NCBI RefSeq assembly: GCF_031457495.1
Contig: NZ_JAVDWM010000001.1
Coordinates: 1,724,001-1,788,000 of the forward strand
Direction of reading: 5' to 3'
From: Sphingopyxis sp. BE259
GTDB lineage: Bacteria; Pseudomonadota; Alphaproteobacteria; Sphingomonadales; Sphingomonadaceae
DNA: 64,000 bases
Part shown: one piece after another, positions 34,023-43,333 of the stretch
Layout of the letters: each line of letters opens with the position of its first letter
Position numbering within the stretch: position 1 is the stretch's first letter
Position numbers and translations under genes: made by a program
The notes under the pieces: model-generated
Told to the model about the DNA's origin: nothing
Databases searched by the model: none
What the model saw: the letters and a program-made list of their open reading frames with translations, nothing else

Positions 34023-35144
34023 ATGCCGTCCAATTCTAGCTGGTTCCAGCGCTTCCTGCTGCCCGGACTGGCACTGAAAGCGGTGATCATCGGCGGCGGC
34101 TATGCCACCGGGCGCGAACTCGCCGAATATTTTGTGCCGGCGGGGCCGTGGGGCGGGCTGTCGGCAATGCTGCTCGCGACCTTGATCTGGAGCGTCGTCG
34201 CCGCGGTCACTTTTGCGCTGGCGCGCAAGATGGGCGCCTATGATTATCGCGCCTTTTTTCAGGGACTGCTTGGACCGGGCTGGGTCGCGTTCGAGCTGGC
34301 CTATCTGATTTTTGTTATCCTGATCCTTGCCGTGTTCGGCGCCGCGGCCGGCGCGATCGGCGCCGCGACCTTTGGCTGGCCTGACCTTGCCGGTTCCATA
34401 TTGCTGGCCGTCAGCATAGTGGCCTTCACCGCCTTCGGAACCGACACCGTCGAGACGCTGTTCAAATATGCCTCGATGCTGATCTATGCGGTTTATGCGC
34501 TGTTCCTGATCTTCGCTTTGACCAGCTTCGGCGGCCTGATCTCCGAGGGTTTTGCCAATGCGCCGCCGCCGTCGGGCAATTGGGTTGCGGGCGGGCTAAC
34601 CTATGCGAGCTACAACATCGTTGGCGCGGTGATCATCCTGCCGGTGCTGCGCCACCTGACCAGCCAGCGCGACGCGGTGGTCGCGGGGATCATCGCCGGG
34701 CCGCTGACGATGCTCCCCGCGATTCTGTTCTTTGTCGCAATGATGGCATTTTACCCCGCGATCGGGACGGAGACCTTGCCGTCCGATTTCCTGCTCCGCC
34801 AGATGGCGGTGCCGGGGTTCCATATCCTGTTCCAGCTGATGATCTTTGCCGCGCTGCTCGAAAGCGGAGTCGGCGCGATCCATGCGATCAACGAGCGGGT
34901 GTCGGGGGTCGTCGAGGCGCGCGGCCGCCCGCCGCTCGGCACGAGCGCGCGCGCCGCGATCGGCGGTGTCATTTTGGTCGGGTGCATGTTCGTTGCGGCG
35001 CGCATCGGCCTCGTCGATTTGATCGCCAGCGGCTACCGCTTCCTCGCCTGGCTGTTCCTGATCGTCTTTGTCGCGCCGCTGCTTACCATCGGCCTCTGGC
35101 GCCTGCTGCGCCCCGCTCCCGTTCGAATGGAGACCGTCCCATGA
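34023..35144 (+). CDS. YkvI-like membrane transporter (LeuT-fold family)
   Basis: This 373-residue integral membrane protein has about ten helices. It begins LPGLALKAVIIGGGYATGRELAEYF, typical of the YkvI family of putative amino-acid/cation symporters, and contains ASYNIVGAVIILPVLRHL and a C-terminal helix before RPAPVRMETVP. There is no signal peptide. It is expected in the inner membrane, carrying amino acids or short peptides produced by the exported hydrolases; the substrate is not established. Its stop overlaps the next gene's ATG (ATGA at 35141-35144), so the two are translationally coupled. Confidence 0.82.
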   Translation: MPSNSSWFQRFLLPGLALKAVIIGGGYATGRELAEYFVPAGPWGGLSAMLLATLIWSVVAAVTFALARKMGAYDYRAFFQGLLGPGWVAFELAYLIFVILILAVFGAAAGAIGAATFGWPDLAGSILLAVSIVAFTAFGTDTVETLFKYASMLIYAVYALFLIFALTSFGGLISEGFANAPPPSGNWVAGGLTYASYNIVGAVIILPVLRHLTSQRDAVVAGIIAGPLTMLPAILFFVAMMAFYPAIGTETLPSDFLLRQMAVPGFHILFQLMIFAALLESGVGAIHAINERVSGVVEARGRPPLGTSARAAIGGVILVGCMFVAARIGLVDLIASGYRFLAWLFLIVFVAPLLTIGLWRLLRPAPVRMETVP

Positions 35145-36718
35145 AAGCCGTCCGCCTGCTTGCTCTGTCATTGATGCTGTCGGTTGCGGCGCCCGCCTGG
35201 GCCGAACCGCCGAAGGACATCGTGGAAACGGTCGAAACCTTGCGCCAGAAGATCGGCGCGCCCGGCGTATCGATCGCGATCGTCGAGAATGGCCAGACGA
35301 CGCTGTCGCGCGGCTGGGGCGTCCGCAAGCTAGGCGAACGCGCGCCGGTCGATAAACAAACGCTGTTCCAGACCGGATCGACCGGCAAGGCGATGACCGC
35401 GGCGGCGCTCGCGATCCTTGTCGATGAGGGCAAGATCGGTTGGGATGACCCGGTCATCAAGCATATGCCGTGGTTCCGCATGCACGATGCGTGGGTCACG
35501 CGCGAGATCACCATCCGCGACCTGCTGGTCCACCGCAGCGGGCTGGGGCTGGGGCAGGGCGATCTGATGTTCGTGCCGCGCACCCATTTGACGCGCAGGC
35601 AAACCGTCGAGCGTGTCGCTTACCTCAAGCCGAAGACCAGTTTCCGCTCGGCTTATGCCTATGACAATATCCTCTACGCGGTGGCTGGCCAGTTGATCGA
35701 GGAGGTCACAGGCAAGACGTGGGAAGTGTTCATGCGCGACCGCCTCCTGCGCCCCGGCGGGATGAAGGACGGGACGACCGACAGCGAGGACCGTTTCCGG
35801 ATTCCTAACCGGTCATGGCCGCACGCGCGGCTGTCCGGCGCGCTACGTGGTCTCGGCCCGCAACAGGCGCTGAACGAACGCGACGAGTTGGGCCGCAACG
35901 GTGCGCCCGCGGGCGGACTGGCGCTCAGCGCCGACGACATGGCGGCTTGGCTCAAGATCCAGCTGGCCTATGGCGCGCTGCCGAATGGCAAGCGGCTGTT
36001 CAGCGAAGCACAGGCCAGGGAGATGTGGGCGCCGGTCACGCCGATGCCGATCACCCTGCTGCCCGACAGCCTGAAACCCGCGCAGCCGAACCAGCAGGCC
36101 TATGCCTTGGGCTGGCAGGTGCAGGATTATCGCGGCCACCGCATCGTCCAGCATAGCGGCGGCGTGTTCGGATCGATCACCCGCGTCGTGATGATCCCCG
36201 ACAAGAATGTCGGCTTTGCGATCATGATGAACAGCGAAGACAGCGGCATGCTCCTCGGCCTCTATTACGACCTGCTCGACCACTATCTCGATCAACCCGA
36301 CTATGGGTGGATCACCAAATGGGAGGATTGGTATCAATCGCGGCTTGCGGGCGGGGTCGCGTATCTGAAACAGACGCAGGCATCGCCAGCGAAGAGCGGT
36401 CCCTCGCTTTCGCTGACGGGCTATGCCGGGCGCTACCGCGATCCCTGGTATGGCGATGTGGTGATCGGGTCGGGGGCGAGCGGACTGACGATCGACTTTA
36501 CTTCGACGCCGCGGATGGCGGGACGGCTCAAACATTGGCAATATGACAGCTTCATCACCGATTTCGACGACCCGGCGATCGAACCGGCCTATGTGACCTT
36601 CGCGCTTGATGCCGAGGGCAAGATCGCCGGGGTGACGATGAAGGCGGTGAGCAAGATTGCCGATTTCAGCTGGGACTATCACGACCTCGACCTGAAGCCG
36701 GTGGAGGACAAGCAGTGA
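35141..36718 (+). CDS. Beta-lactamase-fold serine hydrolase (copy 2, exported)
   Basis: This 525-residue class C beta-lactamase/D-aminopeptidase-like enzyme starts at ATG 35141, overlapping the carrier stop. The signal peptide is MKAVRLLALSLMLSVAAPAWA. Catalytic motifs are SxxK in QTGSTGKAMTAAALA, YxN in SAYAYDNILYAVAG, and the third box in VQHSGGVFGSITR. The last 110 residues form a separate beta domain (LTGYAGRYRDPWYGDVVIG) like that of other PBP4*/AmpH-type proteins. Unlike copy 1 it has no C-terminal membrane helices. Coupling to an amino-acid carrier and an M19 dipeptidase supports a peptide-cleaving role. Its stop overlaps the next GTG start. Confidence 0.88.
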   Translation: MKAVRLLALSLMLSVAAPAWAEPPKDIVETVETLRQKIGAPGVSIAIVENGQTTLSRGWGVRKLGERAPVDKQTLFQTGSTGKAMTAAALAILVDEGKIGWDDPVIKHMPWFRMHDAWVTREITIRDLLVHRSGLGLGQGDLMFVPRTHLTRRQTVERVAYLKPKTSFRSAYAYDNILYAVAGQLIEEVTGKTWEVFMRDRLLRPGGMKDGTTDSEDRFRIPNRSWPHARLSGALRGLGPQQALNERDELGRNGAPAGGLALSADDMAAWLKIQLAYGALPNGKRLFSEAQAREMWAPVTPMPITLLPDSLKPAQPNQQAYALGWQVQDYRGHRIVQHSGGVFGSITRVVMIPDKNVGFAIMMNSEDSGMLLGLYYDLLDHYLDQPDYGWITKWEDWYQSRLAGGVAYLKQTQASPAKSGPSLSLTGYAGRYRDPWYGDVVIGSGASGLTIDFTSTPRMAGRLKHWQYDSFITDFDDPAIEPAYVTFALDAEGKIAGVTMKAVSKIADFSWDYHDLDLKPVEDKQ

Positions 36719-37896
36719 AGCACCTGACGATCCTGCTGGCCGTCACCGCGCTATCGGCGTGCTCGACGGGCGAGCAGGCGGTGAAGGCGCCCGAGGCGCC
36801 GCTGCACAGCCGGATGCTCGTGCTCGACACCCACCTCGACACCCCGCTGCATTTCGAGCGGCAGGGGTGGAGCTTCGCCGACCGCCATGGGCTGACCGAT
36901 GACATGGTCCAGCTCGACATTCCGCGGATGAAGGACGGCAACCTCGATGGCGGCTTCTTCGTCATCTACACCGAACAGGGGGCGCTCGATGCCAAAGGTT
37001 ATGCGGACGCGCTGGCGTTTGCGCGAGCGCGGTCGGACCTGATCGATGCCACCATCGCCAAGCATGGTGACGCAATCGGTGCGGCGCGCGCCGCCGCCGA
37101 TGCGCGGACACTGACCAAGGCGGGCAAGCTGATCGCGTATAAGTCGATGGAAAACAGCTATCCGCTGGGCGAAGACGTCGCGCTGCTCGCCGAGTTCCAT
37201 CAAAAGGGCGTCCGCATGGCGGGGCCGGTGCATTCGAAGACCAACCAGTTCGCCGACAGCGCGACTGGCGAAGCGCGCTGGCAAGGCCTCAGCCAGTTGG
37301 GGAAAAAATGGGTGGCCGAAATGAACCGGCTGGGCATTGTCATCGATGCCAGCCATTCGTCCGACGCCGCATTCGACCAGATGCTGGCGTTGTCGAAATA
37401 TCCGATCATCCTTTCGCACTCGAGCCTGCGCTCGACCAACGACCATCCGCGTAATCTCGACGAAGCGCGGCTGAAAGCGCTGGCGGCGAAGGGCGGGGCG
37501 ATGTGCATTTCGACGATCTTCATGTCGGATATGAACATGACCCCGGCACGCGGCGAGTTGTTCGGGCAATATGAGCGTATCGGCACGCTCTCTCCTGCGC
37601 AGCAGGCCGAGCTCAACCGCAAATGGCGCGAGCTCGACAAGACAGAACCGCTGTGGGCCGCCGATTTCGAGCAATATATGGCGATGGTGCTGCGCGCGAT
37701 CGAGGTCGCCGGGCCTGACCATATCTGTTTCGGCGCCGACTGGGACGGCGGCGGCGGGCTCGCCGGGATCGAGGATATTTCGGCGCTGCCCAAGGTCACC
37801 GAGCGGCTGAAGGCGGCGGGCTATTCGGACCCCGACCTTGAAAAGATGTGGAGCGGTAACGTCCTGCGGATATTGGCGGCGCAGCGGGCGCGCTGA
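36715..37896 (+). CDS. M19 family membrane dipeptidase (lipoprotein)
   Basis: This 393-residue renal-dipeptidase-family zinc enzyme begins at a GTG (36715) that overlaps the hydrolase stop. A lipoprotein signal with lipobox LSAC (LLAVTALSACSTG) predicts membrane anchoring in the periplasm. The metal motifs are complete: HxD in LDTHLDTPLHF, the bridging-E region SMENSYPLG, H in VIDASHSSDAAF, and H in ILSHSSLRSTND. DHICFGADWDGGGG near the C terminus is the family aspartate region. In contrast to the homologue at 29494, this copy looks fully active. It ends the D-residue island and abuts kdpE tail to tail with no spacing. Confidence 0.92.
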   Translation: MKHLTILLAVTALSACSTGEQAVKAPEAPLHSRMLVLDTHLDTPLHFERQGWSFADRHGLTDDMVQLDIPRMKDGNLDGGFFVIYTEQGALDAKGYADALAFARARSDLIDATIAKHGDAIGAARAAADARTLTKAGKLIAYKSMENSYPLGEDVALLAEFHQKGVRMAGPVHSKTNQFADSATGEARWQGLSQLGKKWVAEMNRLGIVIDASHSSDAAFDQMLALSKYPIILSHSSLRSTNDHPRNLDEARLKALAAKGGAMCISTIFMSDMNMTPARGELFGQYERIGTLSPAQQAELNRKWRELDKTEPLWAADFEQYMAMVLRAIEVAGPDHICFGADWDGGGGLAGIEDISALPKVTERLKAAGYSDPDLEKMWSGNVLRILAAQRAR

Positions 37897-38607
37897 TCAG
37901 TCGGGCCGGGCGCCGCGCAGCGACAGCCGGTAACCGACCGCGAGTTCATTGACGATCAGCCGCGGGCGCGCCGGATCGGCCTCGAGCTTCTGACGCAGAC
38001 CGCGCACCGCGATCCGCAGATATTCGACGCGTTCAACATGCGCTGGACCCCACACCGCCTTGAGCAATTGGGCGTGGCTGAGTACGCGGTCGGGGCGCTG
38101 GGCAAGCTCGGCGAGAATAGCATATTCCTTGGGGGTCAGATGCACCTCGTCGCCGCCGCGCGCGACGCGGCGATGGTCGAGATCGATCCGCAGGTCGCCG
38201 ACGTCGATCACCGACACCGCTTCACCCGCCGCGCTGGCCCGCTGATGGCGCAGCGTCGCGCGGATCCGCGCCAGCAACTCGTCGGTGTCGAACGGCTTGG
38301 TCAGATAATCGTCGGCGCCCAGGTCCAGCGCCGCGACTTTTTCGGCGCTGTCGTCGCGGGCCGATACGACGATGATCGTCGCCGCCGACCGCTGGCGGAT
38401 CGGACCAATCAGCTCCAACCCGTCGCGGTCGGGCAGGCCAAGGTCGAGCAGCACGACGTCGGGCTTTTCGATGTCGAGCAGCGCCAGCGCCGCGCGGGCG
38501 TCGGGCGCTTCGGCAACATCATGACCGGCCCGCTGGATCGTCGCGCGCAGCAGCCGCCGGATATGCGTGTCGTCCTCGACGATCAGGATTTTCGCGGGCC
38601 CCGGCAT
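37897..38607 (-). CDS. kdpE: KdpE-type response regulator
   Basis: This OmpR/KdpE-family two-component regulator has 236 residues. The receiver domain has ILIVEDDTHIRRLL, phosphoacceptor aspartate in DVVLLDLGLPDRDG, the conserved Ser/Thr and Lys in IIVVSARDD and DYLTKPFD. The C-terminal winged helix includes HLTPKEYAILAELAQRPDRVLSHAQLLKAVWG. It is the last gene of the kdp operon, 9 bases after kdpC, while its partner sensor kdpD is divergent upstream of kdpF. It would activate kdpFABC at low potassium. The stop directly abuts the convergent dipeptidase stop. Confidence 0.95.
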   Translation of the reverse strand: MPGPAKILIVEDDTHIRRLLRATIQRAGHDVAEAPDARAALALLDIEKPDVVLLDLGLPDRDGLELIGPIRQRSAATIIVVSARDDSAEKVAALDLGADDYLTKPFDTDELLARIRATLRHQRASAAGEAVSVIDVGDLRIDLDHRRVARGGDEVHLTPKEYAILAELAQRPDRVLSHAQLLKAVWGPAHVERVEYLRIAVRGLRQKLEADPARPRLIVNELAVGYRLSLRGARPD

Positions 38608-38616
38608 CGCACCGTC

Positions 38617-39204
38617 TTAGCTTCGCGGGCGGGCGCGGTCGAGGGCGCGATTGAGCAGCAGGACATTGACCCGCGGCTCGCCGAGGAAAACCAGCGCCGG
38701 GTCTTCGACCGCAGTTGCGACCAGCGCGCGGACCTGCGCGGTGGGCAGGCCGCGGGCGTCAGCAACGCGGCGCACCTGCGAAAAGGCCGCCTCGGGGCTG
38801 ATATGGGGGTCAAGCCCCGAGGCAGAGGTCGTCACCAGGTCAGGCGGGACATTGGGGCCCGGTGTCGTTTCGGAAAGGGTGGCAACGTCGGCCTTGACCC
38901 GGTCGGTCAGCGCCTGCGCCGCCGGGCCGAGGTTCGATCCGGCCGACGCGGCGGCATCATAGCCGTCGGCGCCCGCGGCGGAGGGGCGGCCATGAAAATA
39001 GGTCGGCCCGGCGAATTTCTGGCCGATCAGTTCGGACCCGACGACGGTGTCGCCGTCGCGGATCAGGCTGCCGTTTGCCTGCGCCGGGAACAAGGTCTGG
39101 CCGATCCCGGCCAGCGCCAGCGGATAGGCGATGCCGAGCAGCGCGGCGAACAGCAGGGTCAGTACCAGTGCGGGGCGGACGGCGGATTTGAGGTCGTTGA
39201 ACAT
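38617..39204 (-). CDS. kdpC: Potassium-transporting ATPase KdpC subunit
   Basis: This is the KdpC subunit of the P-type K+ pump, with a single N-terminal membrane helix and a periplasmic domain that stabilises the complex. It has 195 residues. Family features are PALVLTLLFAALLGIAYPLALAGIGQ, GSELIGQKFAGPTYFHGRPSAAG, GSNLGPAAQAL and the end SGLDPHISPEAAFSQVRRVA plus GEPRVNVLLLNRALD. It is spaced 10 bases after kdpB. Confidence 0.97.
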   Translation of the reverse strand: MFNDLKSAVRPALVLTLLFAALLGIAYPLALAGIGQTLFPAQANGSLIRDGDTVVGSELIGQKFAGPTYFHGRPSAAGADGYDAAASAGSNLGPAAQALTDRVKADVATLSETTPGPNVPPDLVTTSASGLDPHISPEAAFSQVRRVADARGLPTAQVRALVATAVEDPALVFLGEPRVNVLLLNRALDRARPRS

Positions 39205-39214
39205 GGATTTGTCC

Positions 39215-41242
<2,028 letters not shown>

Positions 41243-41255
41243 GGCTGTATATCCG

Positions 41256-42959
41256 TCAGAAAAGCTGGCCGCTGGTCACCGCGAGGTGATCGGCGATGGG
41301 ACCAAGTGCGAGGCTGGGCAGGAAGGTAAGGCCGCCAAGTATCAGGATGACCCCGACGAGCAGCCCGACCCACAGCCCACCGGTGGTGGGGAACGAGCCG
41401 CTGGTCGCCGGGATATGCCGTTTGGCGGCCAGGCTGCCGGCGATGGCGAGCGCGGGGATGATCACGAAGAAACGCCCGAGCCACATCGCGACGCCCAGCA
41501 TCCCGTTGTAGAAGGGCGTGCCTGCGGTCAGCCCGGCAAAGGCCGAACCGTTGTTTCCGGCGCCGGAGGTGAAGGCGTAAAGGATCTCCGAAAAGCCGTG
41601 CGGTCCCTTGTTGAGCGGTCCGGCGAGGCCCGCGGGCAGCACGCTGGCGATCGCGGTGAACCCCAGGATGACGAGCGGCAGGATCGCGATCGCGAGCACT
41701 GCGAGCTTGACCTCGCGCGCCTCGATTTTCTTGCCGACATATTCGGGGGTGCGCCCGACCATCAATCCGGCGACGAACACCGCGAGGATGGCGAACAGCA
41801 GGAAGCCATAAATGCCCGCGCCGACGCCGCCGACGACGATTTCGCCGAGCTGCATGTTGAACAGCGGGATCATGCCGCCCAGCGCGGTGAAACTGTCGTG
41901 CATCGCATTGACCGCGCCGCACGACGCGGCGGTAGTGATGACCGCGAACAAGGCGGAGGCGACGATGCCGAAGCGCACCTCCTTGCCCTCCATATTTCCG
42001 CCAGCGACCCCCAACTGGTGGAGCACCGGGTTGCCCGCAGCTTCCTGCCAATAAGTGACGGTAACCCCCGCGAGGAACAGCACGCCCATCGCAGTCAGGA
42101 TCGCCCAGCCCTGACGCGTGTCGCCCACCGCCTTGCCGAAACACCAAGTCAGGCCGACGCCGATCGCAAAGATCGACAGCATCTGGACCAGGTTGGTGAT
42201 CGCAGTCGGGTTCTCGAACGGATGCGCGCTGTTGGCGTTGAAGAAGCCGCCACCATTGGTGCCGAGCATCTTGATGGCTTCCTGGCTCGCCACCGGGCCG
42301 AGCGAGATCGTCTGGCGGGCGCCCTCCAATGTCGTCGCGTCGATTGACCCCGCCAGTGTCTGCGGCACCCCGCTCGCGATCAGGAAGATCGCATAAATGA
42401 TGCAGATTGGCAGCAGCAGATACAGGGTGACGCGCGTTGTATCGGCCCAGAAATTGCCGATCGTCTTCATCTCGCGCCGCGCAAAGCCGCGAAACAGCGC
42501 GAAAGCGATCGAAATGCCGGTGGCGGCCGACAGAAAGTTGTGGATGGTCAGGCCCAGCATTTGCGACAGGTTCGACAGCGTCGTCTCGCCCGAATACCAT
42601 TGCCAGTTGGTGTTGGTGGTAAAGCTGATCGCGGTGTTGAACGCACCGTCGGCGCCGACCGCGCCGAAGCCTTGCGGATTGCCCGGCAGCACGCCTTGCA
42701 GCCGCAGGATCGCATAGGTGAACAACAGCAGCACGACGTTGAACAACAGCATGTGCAGCGCATAACGCCGCCAGCCTTGTTCCTCATTGGGGTCGATCCC
42801 GGCAAGGCGATAGAAACCGCGCTCGACCGGGCCGAACACACGGTGCAGCGGGGTGGCGCGCCCTTCATAGAGTGCGAACAGCCACATCCCCATCGGCTTG
42901 GCGAGCGCGAGGGTGATGGCGACGAAGAGGAGGATCAGGCTCCAGCCGACGACGGTCAT
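41256..42959 (-). CDS. kdpA: Potassium-transporting ATPase KdpA subunit
   Basis: This is the K+ channel-like subunit of the Kdp complex in the inner membrane (567 residues). The selectivity-filter-like segments are visible: [55 protein letters not shown] and [23 protein letters not shown]. Length and helix pattern agree with the family. It starts 12 bases after kdpF. Confidence 0.98.
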   Translation of the reverse strand: MTVVGWSLILLFVAITLALAKPMGMWLFALYEGRATPLHRVFGPVERGFYRLAGIDPNEEQGWRRYALHMLLFNVVLLLFTYAILRLQGVLPGNPQGFGAVGADGAFNTAISFTTNTNWQWYSGETTLSNLSQMLGLTIHNFLSAATGISIAFALFRGFARREMKTIGNFWADTTRVTLYLLLPICIIYAIFLIASGVPQTLAGSIDATTLEGARQTISLGPVASQEAIKMLGTNGGGFFNANSAHPFENPTAITNLVQMLSIFAIGVGLTWCFGKAVGDTRQGWAILTAMGVLFLAGVTVTYWQEAAGNPVLHQLGVAGGNMEGKEVRFGIVASALFAVITTAASCGAVNAMHDSFTALGGMIPLFNMQLGEIVVGGVGAGIYGFLLFAILAVFVAGLMVGRTPEYVGKKIEAREVKLAVLAIAILPLVILGFTAIASVLPAGLAGPLNKGPHGFSEILYAFTSGAGNNGSAFAGLTAGTPFYNGMLGVAMWLGRFFVIIPALAIAGSLAAKRHIPATSGSFPTTGGLWVGLLVGVILILGGLTFLPSLALGPIADHLAVTSGQLF

Positions 42960-42971
42960 GTCAGGTTCCGA

Positions 42972-43061
42972 TCAGAAACGCTCGGGCCGCAGCAGGACGG
43001 CGAGCAGATAGATGAGGAGGGCGGCGGCGGTGACGCCGGCGAGGATCAGCGAGGTGCTCAT
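42972..43061 (-). CDS. kdpF: KdpF small subunit
   Basis: This 29-residue, single-helix peptide (MSTSLILAGVTAAALLIYLL, then AVLLRPERF) lies between the 27-codon ORF and kdpA. KdpF peptides of 25-30 residues ending in LLxPExF are standard in kdpFABC operons and stabilise the complex. It is too short for most gene callers. Confidence 0.9.
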   Translation of the reverse strand: MSTSLILAGVTAAALLIYLLAVLLRPERF

Positions 43062-43064
43062 CGC

Positions 43065-43148
43065 TTACGCGCCGTCGCAAAGGCGCGCGTAACCGAGCGT
43101 CGCCGCGAACAGCAGCGCGATCAGGCCGAGCCACAAAATATCGGACAT
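43065..43148 (-). CDS. 27-residue membrane peptide upstream of kdpF
   Basis: This ORF of 27 codons, ATG 43148 to TAA 43065, gives MSDILWLGLIALLFAATLGY followed by ARLCDGA. It is one hydrophobic helix with a short C-terminal end carrying RLCD. It stops 3 bases before the kdpF start and is the first gene of the operon. Tiny helix proteins ending in a (R/K)LCD-like tail occur upstream of kdpF in other bacteria, but no function is assigned. Confidence rests on position and helix composition. Confidence 0.65.
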   Translation of the reverse strand: MSDILWLGLIALLFAATLGYARLCDGA

Positions 43149-43232
43149 GGTTTCAGTCTCCGGCAAAGTCGGCCCCGCGGCGAATGTTGCGGGGAATCCG
43201 ACAGGATGTGGGCGCCGCTACGCCCCTTCGCC

Positions 43233-43283
43233 GTAAAGTTTCGCGGGCGAATCCGCGGATCGGCGTAAAGTTTCCATAAAGTC
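43233..43283. promoter_or_regulatory. Direct repeats in the kdpF-kdpD divergent intergenic region
   Basis: GTAAAGTTTC occurs twice, at 43233-43242 and 43265-43274, 32 bp apart (three helical turns), and is followed by CATAAAGTC. On the minus strand these read GAAACTTTAC, resembling the TTTAC-containing KdpE sites of enterobacteria. The region separates kdpD from kdpF, so KdpE binding here is a reasonable inference. No clear -35/-10 pair was found. Confidence 0.5.
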
Positions 43284-43333
43284 GGGACCGCCGACGCTTG
43301 GCGCTGGTGCTCGCCTTCGGCTAAGCCCCGTCC

